Positions 1 through 14,665 of a DNA stretch of 64,000 nucleotides are shown one piece after another. The notes under the pieces were generated by a model. The model did not search any database, was not told where the DNA came from, and saw only the letters and a program-made list of their open reading frames with translations. The translations under genes were made by a program, and so were the position numbers. Source of the stretch: Glandiceps talaboti (taxonomy: Eukaryota > Hemichordata > Enteropneusta > Spengelidae); NCBI RefSeq assembly GCF_964340395.1, contig NC_135553.1:18538501-18602500 (forward strand), read 5' to 3'. Within the stretch, counting starts at the first letter, position 1. Each line of letters opens with the position of its first letter.

Positions 1-1947
1 GTCATCGAACAAAAAAGCTTTAAACGTTCAATAAACCCACTCTCGACGGACATGTCCAACTTTTATATACTATATCAGATGTAGAATACATGCGGATGGA
101 GGTTTTGAATTCGTTATTTCCCCCAATCAAAATTCAAAATGCCCACTCGCCTAGATTCTCGGTTAAATATCTGATGGTGATAATATTCTAGAATCAAACG
201 TACACGTGGCTTACCTTGCAAGGTGTATGATTGTCATCTCTTTGTGGCTACATGTATTAAGAAAAAAATGCATCATGAAAAACAACTTGCTAATGTGACC
301 TCAATACTCGTATATTTGATGATTGCATGTTTATTTGAATCAATTCTACTGAAAATATAGCAAATATTTATTCAATTCTATTGAATAATATGTAATTTGG
401 GCGAACTTTAGCCAGGAATATAAAAGCGTTAGAACATATGATCTTTATAGACAGACAGAAAGAATAGCAATATCTTCATCATTTTCGTTCTTGTAGACTT
501 GGATCACAGAATTTTACGTTTACAAGGAAGCCATATTTTTGAACAAAAGATGAAACTTATAGCTATATGAAGAAAGGCACAAACAATTGATAACGATAGG
601 GAATCAGTGTATATAATCAGAGAGGGATTAGAACAATTTGGATTAGAGAATTAAGAACACATGATTACAGTTCGGATGAATCAAACGTTGACCTCAATTT
701 GCCCACTGGAGAACATTATCACTGCCACGTACGAAGGAGTGTGTGCTTCTTCTCCGAGTGATAGTTTAGAAGAAAATGGTCGTAGCTGTCACGTCGAGAC
801 TAGTGAGTAAACAAATATTGGAAATATTGGAATTCCGCAGAGTTTCCTCCAACTGTCAATGTTATGGTTTGAGTCAGGTCTCAATGTTGTTCATGGACAG
901 TCATGCAGGGAGAAGTCACTCGAGCAGTAGATATTATTTGCACATCCATGTCTTGACTGTCTACACAAACTTCACTTAAAACCGGGGATCTTCCCAGATA
1001 ACTGATCTGAAGATGCGACTAACTGTGCCTATCGTAGTACGTCGACGTTATACATTTTGATTAATGTCTTTGAAGTCTTTCAGTCTCGTATTCTGTGTAT
1101 TCTTCCATCACCGTGGTAGCCGATGATACACATTCCAGAATCGAGTTGACTAAATATCATCTGATGTAGTGCGCCCTCTTTATTACAAGTATGTTATGGC
1201 TCGCACATTTGTTTTTCGTACTACATGTGCTGGTATGCGCGTCTGCGTAGTATTTATTTACGTGTTTATGTCCAATTTTGAGAGCAGAATCAACTTGTCG
1301 ATTATATTAAAACTATCAAAACGATTCATTATTCAACATTTTTTGATGAGTAAGAACATGCGATGTACTTTTTGTATAAAGTGGCTATAACAGCCAATGC
1401 ATGTGGTAGAGGGTTGACATTTAGGTAACATCGTTTTAAACTATTAAATTTACAAAAAAAATGTAAATTTTTTCTTACATGATTCGTGGGCTTTCGACAC
1501 AAAACACACCAATATATAAAAAAAAACTGAATAGAAGTAACCTTAGTGTCTATTTGTAATTTACAGTCTTTCTTTGACAAGTAAAAGATTACAAAAGGGG
1601 GCCGGGAACCAAACAAAAACTGATACATAAAAATTGCTTATTTGGAGTTGTAGATGGTTTAAATTTGATCAAGCACAAAGTATATATTGTTTATATCAAT
1701 GCAAACATGCAACTTGGTTAAGTAACAATTTGCTTAGTGTTTTTCTGCAGTTTAAAAGAAATATATACAAGTACTTCTCTGTGGCCAAAACCGAAAGACA
1801 AAATTTATGAAATGCATGACGGCTAGCTTTTCTCTCCATTTACCAGCATCATGCCATAACAATGGTTCAACAAATCCTTTTCTTGCAACACGTGTATGCA
1901 ACACATTGATATATCACGACAACTTCATTCCGACTGCAATGGATTCA

Positions 1948-1964
1948 TATATATATATCTCTCT

Positions 1965-2023
<59 letters not shown>

Positions 2024-2053
2024 CGTGTCTGTGTCTGTGTCTATGTCTATGTA
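1948..2053. repeat. Microsatellite (AT)n-(CT)n-(GT)n
   Basis: Compound dinucleotide tract ending in TGTGTC units. The reading frames through it are low-complexity only. Confidence 0.9.
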
Positions 2054-2900
2054 TAGTCCATCAGGAAGAACTTTCTATTTTTGCGAATGTGTTTTTTCAA
2101 TAAATAGCAGGTAATAACCAGTGTGATTAATTTTGTAATATTTTATCATGGGAGACGCTGCTCTGATAGATATGGATATTGACATTTGTCTACAACCAGA
2201 GATATTGAAGAGTACTCCAGAGCGGACACAGTGCAAGAAGAAAGTTTGCCCTCTACGGCACATTTCATACTTGTCTGATACTTTCCTTTTTTCTTCAGGA
2301 AGCTATGCGAACTAGACGCCTGCAACACGTATCATTGGAATTCATGGATGCATGTTGGATACCCTTTAAAAATATGATTCAGGTACTTTTATCACATGAT
2401 AGTTCTTTTCCAAGACTGTCACACTCGTGGTTCAGGTAGTTTAAGAGGTACAAACTATGCAAAATTATTTGCTTTTACCGATATCTTGAATGCAATGTTT
2501 ACAAATTTCTTATTACTCTAGATCTGGTGGGCCAATCAGTCAATAAATTGATGCTTCTTGTTGGAAATGAAAACGGAACGAACAAAGTAAGAGAACGAAC
2601 AAAAAACTGTCCAGACCGCGAGAAGCAAACAAGAATAAAAGTAAAATGCGGAAAGTTTATATACAGTTGATTATAATCAAAACAAAATCATGATTGCTAA
2701 TATTGCATAATCATAAATGAAGAAATCTGCAAGCACTTCCCATACTTTGGGATACAACTTCTTCGTTTTAAAAAAGCACACCCCATGTATGAAAAACGCT
2801 AATAGAAATGAAATATCAAAATTTAGAAGAGGACATATCAGGATTTCTGTTTCATTAGGAAAACATTCACTCTAGAACGAGGAGAGGACTTTGAAAATCG

Positions 2901-3102
2901 TGTGTGTGTGTAGGGGGGTGCGCGCGCGTGCGCGTGTGTCTGTCTGTCTATGCATGTCTGTGTCTATTTGTGTGTGTAAGTGTGTATGTATGTATGCATG
3001 CATGTATGTATGTATGTATGTATGTATGTATGTATTATTGTGTGTGTGTATGTATGTATGTATGTATGTATGTATGTATGTATGTATGTATGTATGTATG
3101 TA

Positions 3103-3139
<37 letters not shown>

Positions 3140-3308
3140 ATGTATGTGTGTGTATGTATGTATGTATGTATGTATGTATGTATGTATGTATGTATGTATG
3201 TATGTATGTATGTATGTATGTATGTATGTATGTATGTAGGTAGGTAGGTAGGTAAGTAGGTGTGTGTGTGTGTGTGTTTGTGTCTGTGTGTCTGTGTATG
3301 TGTGTTTC
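2901..3308. repeat. Microsatellite (GTAT)n with (GT)n interruptions
   Basis: About 250 bp of near-perfect ATGT units, with GT-rich flanks and a short TAGG run. Long Tyr/Val/Cys/Met or His/Thr/Ile frames across it are artefacts of the repeat. Confidence 0.9.
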
Positions 3309-4214
3309 TGTGGGTGTATATATTTGTGTGCCTATGTACGTGTATCATGTAATGGGGTGATGGTGGGATGAAATGAAGAAATTTATTTTATCTTGACAAA
3401 ATATTCGAAAACATGTAAGTTGTACCAGATCCTTGTGATTTATTCTCAGAAAGGTAGTTCGCCCCCTACCGGTGTATTTGAAAGTATTGCCATCGTCGTC
3501 ATTGTCATTGGGGTTTGTACGTATAAAATTGTCTAACATCGCCTCAGCAATTAACCTAAAAGGCAAATCGAGTGATACAACCGGCGAAAATGTTGCCAAG
3601 GAAACCAGTGGTTATGATTTTGATGTGGAATCACAATCTTCGGAATTCATTACAAAGGCCAGTCATTTTTAACTACCTGTAGGGAGCCGGTGTTTTAGAG
3701 TTGAACATGGATTTTCTCAAACTGACCCCGTCCTCCAACTCCGATGATTAAAGCCAAACTAAACCCAACTAAAGATACAATTTTTCAAAATTAGGCATTT
3801 TATATATTAATTAGTGATCAATATTACCTGCAGGTAGGTAGTGACAAGTTTAAATCTTGAGCAAAAGCTCGGTTTTGATTTGGTCATCATGTTACATGTA
3901 AAACTGTAGTTATAATTGTACACGGTATTAATCAATGGTCGATATCATCCATGAGCAGGTTGAAATCGTGATCGCCGTTGAGGGCGCGGATTTTTGGGTA
4001 CAGACCCCAAAATAATTTGATTTGATTTATCGTGTATACAGCTATAAAAATGTTTTCCCCACAGGTGCTGCAATACTTTTCACTGTGTACGATACAATGA
4101 GCAGGTTAATATACCTATCCAAACCATTTTTTTAAATAAAAAAACCGTCACAGTTGCAGTTATTGCAGCTTTTAAAACTGCTGTGTTTGCAGATCAATAT
4201 GTACCCTGTGGCGA

Positions 4215-4413
4215 ATTCAATTATTGCTTAGATTGCCGTTTTCTGAAGGAAAATATCATACGAATCCTGCTGCTACAAATGCATCGATTTCTACACTCGC
4301 AGATATAACACACATTCACATTCCTCACAGGTAGGAAATTACAGTCAAAATGTCGTTATATTTTGCACGCAGACAAGGAAAAGAACAAGCTAAGAAATAC
4401 TACACGCCCCTAT
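4215..4413 (+). repeat. Dispersed repeat, left member of an inverted pair
   Basis: Reverse-complement relative of 6038-6212, sharing blocks such as CGAATCCTG-TGCTACAAATG, GTAGGAAAT and GAAATACTACACGCCCCTAT, with indels between. No gene is visible inside. It could be one end of a larger element or an independent insertion. Confidence 0.5.
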
Positions 4414-6037
4414 GACCTCTTTTGGTGTTTTACATTCATCAATATGTCGTACATAACAGAGTTTTTTTTTTTTTGGGGGGGGGAGAGGGGGAATTAACAC
4501 ATATACATGTATATTCATTTACATGCCGATATTAGAAAAGTAAGAAACTGGTTAGTTGCTGGGGGAGAGTCTGAACATTGTCCGGATATCATTGCAATTA
4601 AAATTTCCCTTAACATCATCGAAGTCGCGATACTCGTAATCATAATATTTTTACCACAAGAACCACCTAGCACTCGACAAAAGACTTGACAATCTTGGGA
4701 TGGAAAAGACACCAAGTACAACCTAGAAACTGATATTTCATATGAGGATTATTGTGTGTGCGCCCAACCCCGAATCTATTCAGATCTGACGTCAGTGGCC
4801 CAAGAGGGCCTAATCGTCAGAATAGAAGTATGAGTACTATTAAAAAGTAAAATGGACATCGCCATAAAATGACGTCAGCTTTCTTGATGTCTAGACATTT
4901 CCACTTTACATATTTTGATCTACGTACAGACCGCTACTTCACTAATAGTTTGACCGCTTTTGACACTATTGGCGGGAAATGGCGATATACGACACCAGTG
5001 CAGTATAAGAGTACTTGAAAAAAGCCATTAGATTCAGATTGCATATCAGTACTTCCCGCCATACTGCACTCACAGAGATGAACGAGGAGAAATAAAAGCC
5101 ATTCTCTTTCAAGAGGATCCATTCCATGACTCAGATAAAATTCTAGAATAAAGAGCATTATCCAACTTGGTGTAATGTTTGCTCCCTGAAAAATGAAAGG
5201 ATTTTTTTTGTGAATTCGGAGAAGCTATAAACCTCACTTATCTGAAATTAGCGGGCGCCAATCATGATGTAACACCAACCTATACATATTAGCTCAGCTG
5301 ATCGGATATCCAAGGCATTTTCTACCACCATAGACTGAAAATTCCTACTGTATTTTGCTAAACAACATAAAGTTTCCTAGATCGATACAGTCAGGCTTTA
5401 CACACAGTTAATAGCGACATTTCCCCCCAATCCCGACAATGAATTGTACAGCCATCTGGCTGTATTTTGAACAGATGTACCATGTACATACATTGTAAAT
5501 TGTGTGAAGTGGGATTTTTATGGCATTAAAATGTAAGACATTTATTTACAACTGGCATGTCGTAACTGACAGGGGTTTTTAACACAAACAAGTATATATG
5601 TACACACGTTGAAATGCCGTCTGGCTTACATATGGTTTTTACATGGCCAAACAATGCTATGCCGTTCATTCTGCTACGGTGACCTTTGACCCTTTGTAGC
5701 GAGATAAATCAGTTGTCACTGGTTTACAAGTGTTTCCTTATCATTGGAATTTATAGGAAAAAAATTGCCAACGTTTACTTTAAATTGGCTGAGTTAAGAC
5801 CTTGGTTAATAGTGACATGCAGACATTCAAATACTGTTGGGGATGTTTTTTTTATTTTATATACATCCTTTAGATACACGTGTATTTCGTTTTAAAAAAA
5901 AATCACAATAATGTCGTTGGTTAAAAGTTTTATTAAAAGTTCCTGCGGAAATGAATGATGTGAGCAGACAGTCTCCTGATGGTAAACTTCAACTGAACAA
6001 AACACTCGGAAATGTTTTGTAGTTAGGGTTTATACCA

Positions 6038-6212
6038 TAGGGGCGTGTAGTATTTCTAAGAGTGTTGTTTTCCTTGCCTACGGCTAAAGATAAGAACGTT
6101 TTGACTATGATTTCCTACCTGTGTTATATCTACTAATATAGTGATTGATACATTTGTAGCAACAGGATTCGTGTGATATTTTAATTAGAAAACGATAATC
6201 TATTAAAGCAAT
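6038..6212 (-). repeat. Dispersed repeat, right member of an inverted pair
   Basis: Inverted relative of 4215-4413, separated from it by about 1.6 kb with no recognisable transposase. Shared blocks in reverse order include ATAGGGGCGTGTAGTATTTC and CATTTGTAGCA-CAGGATTCG. Confidence 0.5.
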
Positions 6213-6949
6213 AATACGCACTCCTACGGTTTATACTGACAACCCATAAATATTACAATTCACATAGTCGTTTAGAGACCACGTCGGTATCCAATTCACA
6301 AGGTTGCACGGGGTATAGTACTAAATATACGACTATAGCACATACTTCTGATCACTGGGCAGATTATAATGTCAAATTTCCTCTCACATTTCTTTATTTT
6401 TGCACTCCGAATATTTACAAGACAAAAAAGGTTTTCATATACATTTGCCCATATTATGTTATAGTTCGGACGAAACTAATCATTTGAAACAGAAATAAAA
6501 CTACGACAGCTGTGCAAATTTATCATCTTGTTTTCATAATTCTCATTACTCATTGTGTGATAAATCACATGAATACAAATGCAATAAAAAGGGTGCATTC
6601 AATTCAACAACGGCTGCTTTAGCCATTAATCTCTAAATGTGGCCAATGATGATTTCCTCCCGTTAAGTTGTCTTTCTATATATAATTTCAAAACTAAAGC
6701 AACGCACGAACTGATAGTGATTGAAATGTTTCATTTCAAAACTTAAGATGGGACACATTTTAATACACTCATAAGGATATTTCAGCCTGTAGTCATAACG
6801 ATATTTCAACCTGTATGTAGGAAAGATCAAGACTTGAATAATTCTTTTGCGACGTGTTTGGTGAACACCTTTCATAAACTTTCATTACTAGGAGGAAGAC
6901 ATATAACGGCAACTTTTATTTTCGGCATTTGATGCTTTTGAACCCAATT

Positions 6950-7145
<196 letters not shown>

Positions 7146-8130
7146 GGCGAACTATGTTCGCCTGTGGTTCGCATAAAATAAAGAAACATGTGGAAAGGGA
7201 AAAGACAATTTTTAAGCAAGCAAATAAATCGTATGTGAGATGTAAGAATGACTTCCATTCACAAATGTTCATAGTGTTTTTATTCAGTCTAGTCACCCAT
7301 GAACTTTGTCTGTCTCGTCTTGTTCGATATATTTTTTTTTTATAAATCTGATTAATTTGTGACACAGTACAGTTCAAATTATACAAAATGGTGTTGTGAT
7401 TAGTACCAGGATATACATTTGTACATATGGCGGATAGTGTACTCTTCTAGTATTACCGTGTGGGTCGTTATCCAAATAAACTCAAGAGAACAAAATCGCG
7501 CACCGTCATGCTACCTTCCCATGGCCGGAAAATCGCATCGGGACTGGTTATTTCTAAATTTGCTAGGACATGCTGAAATCACAATGGGATTTGATAAAAA
7601 GACACAAAATAGATTCTCAGGTTGGAATTGGTGAACGGATTAAATTCTTACACGATCATACACCACCCTGACCACAGAGTCTCAAGTTGGCATTGGTGAA
7701 CGTTGAAGTTGACATTGACGTCATTTGAGAGATTCTCAATATTGAGAAAAATTATGAAATTTCTGTCTGCTCGGTGTGGCGTACAGTCAAATCACTACAA
7801 ATGCTAAAAGCTCATTATGTAAAAATTCAGTCTATGTTGCAATTTTGCTATGCGAATATGCTTTAACGATCTTTAAATCATGCATGCATGCACTTATACA
7901 AAGGTTGCAATAAACTGGATGTTTCCCAGAGCATTCAGGGAGTATACGAAGCTCCGTTGTCCCAGTCATAGGGCTGTGTCAAAGATAATGATTGTAAACC
8001 GCCTTGTGAACAGTGGGAAAAAACGTTATATAGAAACCTAACACCTGTATCATTATGTGGGGTTGGGATGAGTGTCGTGTTAGTAGGATAGTGTAACCAC
8101 TTGCAATAATAGGGTATATGTGATGTCATC

Positions 8131-8133
<3 letters not shown>

Positions 8134-8186
<53 letters not shown>
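8134..8186. repeat. Microsatellite (AT)n
   Basis: Uninterrupted AT tract of about 53 bp. Confidence 0.9.
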
Positions 8187-8191
<5 letters not shown>

Positions 8192-8642
8192 GTATGAACT
8201 ACATATTCATCTGCACATATATTTGAATTAATTGGACATGGTATAAAAATGAATTTTCACCATTGTAAATACATACCCATGATGGTCACTGAGGTACGAA
8301 ATTTCGTCATATAATATATGGTTATATACTAAAATCACTATGGACTTCTGACACTCTGTCAATCAAAATACAGCATAAATGTACCAAAGTACGTCGGATT
8401 GTAGATAAACAGTAATACAATGTACGAGTATATGTGCCATTTTATCGCTTTCATCAAAGCACAAGCTTTAGGCCACCAACAGTAGACACACCTTCATGTG
8501 TTTATTCAGGATTAGCAGAAAGTATCGAACAACCGTCTCGACTACAGTATTGCATGACGGTTACATGTATAGGTCGTCTCGACCTTGGTCATAGTGCTCA
8601 ATCAAAGCATTGCAGAGTGAAGTATTGCGATAGTATACTGGC

Positions 8643-8668
8643 ATCTATCTATCTATCTATCTATCTAG

Positions 8669-8760
<92 letters not shown>

Positions 8761-8819
8761 TTGCCTGACTGCCTGCCTGCCTGTCTGTCTAGCCAGCCAT
8801 GCATCCATCCTCCCATCGA

Positions 8820-8870
<51 letters not shown>
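8643..8870. repeat. Microsatellite (ATCT)n-(CTGC)n-(CTGT)n
   Basis: Compound tetranucleotide tract, with one non-repeat break near 8795-8816. Confidence 0.9.
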
Positions 8871-8871
<1 letters not shown>

Positions 8872-9376
8872 CTACCTACATATACCTACCTACACACCTC
8901 CTCCCTGTATACCAACTTACCCGTCTACGGTTGTCTAGCTACTTAACCCTTGTCCATTCTCTAATTTCAACAAACAGTATTGAAGAGACCGCTTTAACTT
9001 GAAAGTTCCAATTTCATCAAAATGTTCAGATAAGGATAGACACTGTAATTTGTGTCCATTCATAAGCAATGAGGTGTTCATTACCTAGTCAATAGGGAGT
9101 CATTATAGCTTTTGATTATATCTAAGCCTATACATTATATCTCTTGAACAACCTCGAGAACAAACCATGTACAGATCTAGCATATAGTACTACTCAACTC
9201 GGTGCTACGTTTGATACTGGAACAGGGCATTTACACCAGATTTCTATGGCCTAACAACAAGAGAAAGTATATCAAATTGTTGTATGAACTGAACGTAGAG
9301 ATTTTGTACACATGGTTGGCATATAAAGTGTCTCCCCTCTAGTTTTGTAATTTACGGAGTGGGAGGGAGAGGAGCG

Positions 9377-9508
<132 letters not shown>

Positions 9509-11037
9509 CTCAGTCAGACTATGGTTTTCATTGATAGTAAAGCTATGAACCTGAATACCGATGCCGTAGTTACGCTGGCTTACCCAGCTAATAGTAATGG
9601 AGACAACAGTTCGTTTGCACTATCAAGGTTAATTTGAACATTCTTCGCAGAAGACTTTGTGAAAATAGTCGGTGTAGGATGGCGCCCATGGGAACCAAAT
9701 CATTCCGATAATTATGATTGGAAATTGTTTCAGTACATTGCATTTACTAAAATGGAGACGGTACTTTGAATTCGAGTCAATACTTGTTTATTTCTGGAGG
9801 CTTCGTATTTCGCAACTTCATTTTCTCAGCCGCCTCTAAAATGACTAGGGGAGATGAGATGTATTTTTTATCTGATTCATCACAGTAAATAAAGTAAATA
9901 ACGATATCTACTTCACGTGTTATGGTAATATAATATTCGGTTCGCTTCTGACGGTTTTGTGCGAATTTTTTCCCACTTATCTGTAATTAGATCATTCTAG
10001 TATTTGTTAAGTTTTTGAAATGTGTCTCCGAGGGAAGGGGTTAACCTGGAGTGTATCAGTTATAGTAGAAATGGAATCACTATGGCGCCATCCACTTCTA
10101 ACGATATTTGCCAAGATTTTCTCTCTACTCTTTGCGTAATGTGTCAGAGGGCAATGGTGCAGCTGTCTTTAACCATACTCCTTATTAATAGTGATTGCGT
10201 AGTGACAGATTTCGGGCAAGCCCTGTGGTGGATATGTCAGCCAAACCCATATAGTATTTATAAAGCGACCAAAGTGGGCTGATAATTTCGCATCTTTGCC
10301 GTCTAGCTGGCGCCTAACTTCCTCATTACGCCATTTCAAGGTCTTCTCCGTTGTATTGCATTTAATGATCGTACCTGACGGCACGTCGGTTGCATGCCTA
10401 TTGCATAACTAAGTACTGATCGGAGTCCTCGTAATGTCATTTCCTCTTTCTAGATCATGTACACGTGAAAGTAAAAAAAAACACACTTAAAGAGTCCGAT
10501 ATTTTTCAAAAACTGGATGCTCCATCCAAGTATTCCAATAATCAGCCCAGACTTTTATGAATCATTTCAAACGTGAGTACGTACTACGTATAGCAAGTCA
10601 CCACATCTACTCACAATCGTGCCACGGTTAGCCAGGCGTTACTATGATAGTATGCTGTATGATGCTGTCACACAGTTTGCTTGAAAGTGTAGTGCACTAT
10701 CATGTAAACCCATTCCTACACCTGGTGTGTATGTATATGTATATGTACCAAATATTGGGGGAGAGAACCATGAGGCGAAATTGCTGTCTCAAATGTTTGT
10801 GCGAAGTTCCGACTGCTTTACTTGACATAAATTGTCATACTACAGATAAGAGCATATACGTCATCATATCGCTGTCAATTTTTTTCACCTAGGCATCTCA
10901 AAGAAAGTACACTATTAGACCAAGTACAAATGTTACATCCCAAACGTTAGACTATAAGACATCCGAAGTTACTCTCCTAATCGAATACGATCCAAGGTTA
11001 ATTAACTTCAACAGTTTATTGTTAATATATCGTTTGC

Positions 11038-11299
11038 ACACACACACACACACACATACATGGTGATAGATACATACATACATACATACATACATACATA
11101 CACACATACATACATACATACATACATACATGCACACACACATATACATACATACATACATACATATATACATACATACATACACATATACATACATACA
11201 TGCATACATACATACATTGTACATACATACATACATACATACATACATACATACATACATACATACATACATACATACATACACACACACGCGCACAGT

Positions 11300-11333
<34 letters not shown>

Positions 11334-11349
11334 TAGACAGATAGACAGA
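11038..11349. repeat. Microsatellite (CA)n-(CATA)n-(CAGA)n
   Basis: Compound tract of about 310 bp. It is the complementary-strand equivalent of the GT/GTAT/CTGT tracts found elsewhere in the window. Confidence 0.9.
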
Positions 11350-13829
11350 CCCATGCCTATGTGTACCATTTGGTACTATAATTGGAGCCTTTTCCATTAT
11401 CATATTTCTATCGCAAGAAAGCCAATGCAAGAATATATTGATATGTCTGCAGTGTATAAAGACCTATATATGAAGAATCCCACATCGGACAACGACGTTT
11501 TTACCTAGTCAGTCGTGAACGACCGGCAGTGTCGTCTTGCTGTCATAACAGTCGGACGACACAGTCGATGTCAATATGACAAAACAGAGTATAGTTTCAC
11601 CAGACTATTTCGTAGTTAGTATTAGTGTGGTTACGGACGATGTGGTTGTAGACCAGACAAAGCGTCATCACCAGTCGTTGACTCTGTCCAAGATTTGTAG
11701 TAGCTGTTATTAGATGTAGTATAGTGCTATTAAACACGTGGGAAGGGTGGCAAAACAATCGTATATAAGCCTGGCTCTCCGTTGGTTCTATCTATGACCA
11801 TTGGGAGAAGTTGGTATTTATTCTTATGATACTTCGGATCAAACCTCAAGCTACTATTCTTGTCCAACCATCAAACCATAGATCTCATGCTCAAACTTTA
11901 GACTGCACAGTCCATATTTGAGTTGTAAATCAACAATACTAAAACTGTACTTTATTGAAATGTCATTCACTGGCATGCATTTACTTATTATAAGATATTT
12001 TCAGGGAATCCCCAACTCTTTAAAAAAATACAAATTTGTCTTGCACTTGACCGCTTTGCATGTTTATTTACTAGGTAGATATGGATGTCAGGCGTGGTAA
12101 ACAATTTGATACGCCTTTTTGAGAACACGTCGAAGGCCGAGTAGCACTGCAGTGGAACCCGCTTTCATGCTTTGTGTCGCCCCACAATGCAGTCACGAAC
12201 CGTGCTGCAAAACGTTTGAAACACGGAGACTAAACTCGGACAGCTCCTTTAAACTGATTGACATTTATGTGTACTTGTAACTGTCATTAATACTAATCTA
12301 TTAAAGTCCAACAAATGTGAACAAAGCTATCCCAGACTTGTGTACCGTCTAATGCTAGCAAAAAACCGTCTAAGGGACATTATGCAAATCGCTAATTCTG
12401 AGTAATAAGTCGATTTCGCCAAGAATGACAAATCTGCCAACCACTCTTTCATTAAATTGCGTTGGGTTGGGTTGAAAAACGACCTTGTCAAGAACGATAT
12501 GTCGTGTCAGATGTAGTCACCGTAAAAAGCATCGCTAGTATTGAACATAGGACAGCAGAGAGGTGGTTTACGTACTATTGTGCAATAACAAATAGAAATG
12601 ACACGTACCACGCCCTCAATGACCCTACATACTCAACATCGCATCTGGTAAGAAGACACCAGATAATCAATCGATGTCCCGCCGTGCTATTTGTAAACTT
12701 CATCGTATTCTTATGAAATATTTCCCAATTTCCGACTCATATGATCGCCCGGAGAATGACAGAACCTGATACGATTATTGCATACTTCGTGGAAGTCAAG
12801 TTATATCGTGGTTTCTATGGTGATACTATAAAGTGAAGTCACGTCAGATTAAGGTACATTTACGTCCGACTCGTCTCTCCAGGGAATTTGGAAAGGTTTG
12901 ATTACACAGCTGGTTGGTGCAAGCTATGGCGCATGAGTTCAATTTTTTTCCCCCAAGCTAATAGCGTCACGTCTACTGTGTCATTGATAGAATTACTGTT
13001 TTGAAGCTCTCTCGTAAGTCTTGGTCAAAGGTCAGCAAGGTCAAAGGTCAACAGGCTAAACACGAAGCAAAGTATAGAGTGAATTTTTGCAAAACCAAAA
13101 CTTTGCCTGTGATTCCAGAGTCTGTGTGACATATGTGATTTTATGTTCTGTGGAATGCTTATGGAGTATTTCAAACAAAGCGATAACATTGCGAACCTTC
13201 TGTCCTTACCCCCTTCGACTAGACGTCATCAGCAGACGATAATGGTTTCCCTATGTACGAGAAGTGGAGTACACTTTCAATCGTACTTTGAGACCTGTCT
13301 TGACTACTCTGGTATTGAGTAGATCCAGCGTTGATGTTAAACAGAAACACGTTCGGTGCACGAATAGTTATGCTTTATATTAGGTATTGGAACGAACTAA
13401 ATATTACCTCCATGACGGTGGCCGATTGCCAAGTAAAAATTAAGTTATAGGCGTAATATGATTTAAAGTTGGCTTCTGGCCACCATCCCGGAGGTAAAGT
13501 TCGCTGAGAACACCAATTTGATGTATCGCGGTGTCTGAAAATGAAAAAAACAGTGATATGCGTGTATCTTGTACACACTGACATATGCTGCAATATAGCA
13601 AAAGAGACTCGTCGTTGGTTTGAGAGGATCTCTATAGATTTGAAATGAAAAAAAGACAAGTTTCTGGACTAAATCTAATGCAAAAACTGTCTGGAACAGC
13701 TAAATAACCAAACGTTGACTCATTCATTGTTCGATTACGGAGCTTTCAAAATATCGATTAACAAACTGTGATATGAAATACTGTATTGCGGTAGAATAAT
13801 TGACAGACGAAAATCATTGGTTAGTGTAA

Positions 13830-14662
13830 GGGAGCCTTCAGTAATTACAGGTGGGGGGGGGGAGGCCGGGAGAACGGATGTCATATTTTACTAATTGGTT
13901 CTCGGGGAAGGTCATATTTTAGAAAATGGAATTATGGCAGCAGGGTCACATTTTTAGTTTGACTCATTGTGCTATCCAATTTTGCATTATTTTGTGATTT
14001 GGGCATCCCATCGCTGCCACCAATGTCACATAATCCACAACTATCACATCCCACCACTGAGAACAGATTCATTCAAATTGCTGCTGACGACCATGCAGTG
14101 AGTCAATTGTTAGTTGTGGTGTGAGGAGAGGTCAGTGGGTCTTTACAGGAGCGATAGTTATAGTATGCTTGTGTGTCAGTTCAATGAATTTAACAGGATA
14201 AAAATTGAAAAGTGTCGGAGGCGAAATTGTTGAAGACATAGGGTCTACTGTGATGAAATTGGACTAGTGCGGTAAGATAATGGGGATAGTATGGAGGAGC
14301 AGAGATGTTGACCTCAGTCCGGACAATGTCGATAGGGTATCTATATAGTCTTTTGGCATAAATTCCCTCCGATGGTAGTAGTGGGAAACAACCAATGCCT
14401 TTAAAGTTATCAATGTGGTGGCAGCGGTGGGATACTCTTTCCCATTGAATTTGAGACGTGTCCCTTTTCATGTCTGACAGCATTTCGACCCATGTGTTTG
14501 AAATATTTAAACCGGAGGAGGGTCATGTTTTAGAGAAAGGAAATTGATGGAGGAACAGGTTTTTTTTTTTTAGAAAAGGGAACCAAAAGGATGGTCACAT
14601 TTTACGCAACAGACCGGGTTTGATTTCGCCCGGCCCTTCCCTTGTAATTACTGAATGCTCCC
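13830..14662. mobile_element. PIF/Harbinger-like MITE, copy 1
   Basis: An 833-bp element with inverted ends GGGAGCCTTCAGTAATTACA (left) and GGGAGCATTCAGTAATTACA (read inward from the right), flanked by TAA on both sides (13827-13829 and 14663-14665). Three-base TWA duplications are typical of PIF/Harbinger transposons. It has no transposase. Its inner part matches the element at 60965 in opposite orientation (shared GCTGCCACCAC and CAAAGGTATTGGTT-like segments). Confidence 0.65.
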
Positions 14663-14665
14663 TAA

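Noticed and set aside
2872-3348. Long His/Thr/Tyr/Ile and Cys/Val/Met/Tyr open frames, also at 11.0, 19.9, 48.5, 52.2 and 56.3 kb
   Set aside because: They are produced by GTAT and GT microsatellites, which lack stops in several frames, and have no independent coding signal.
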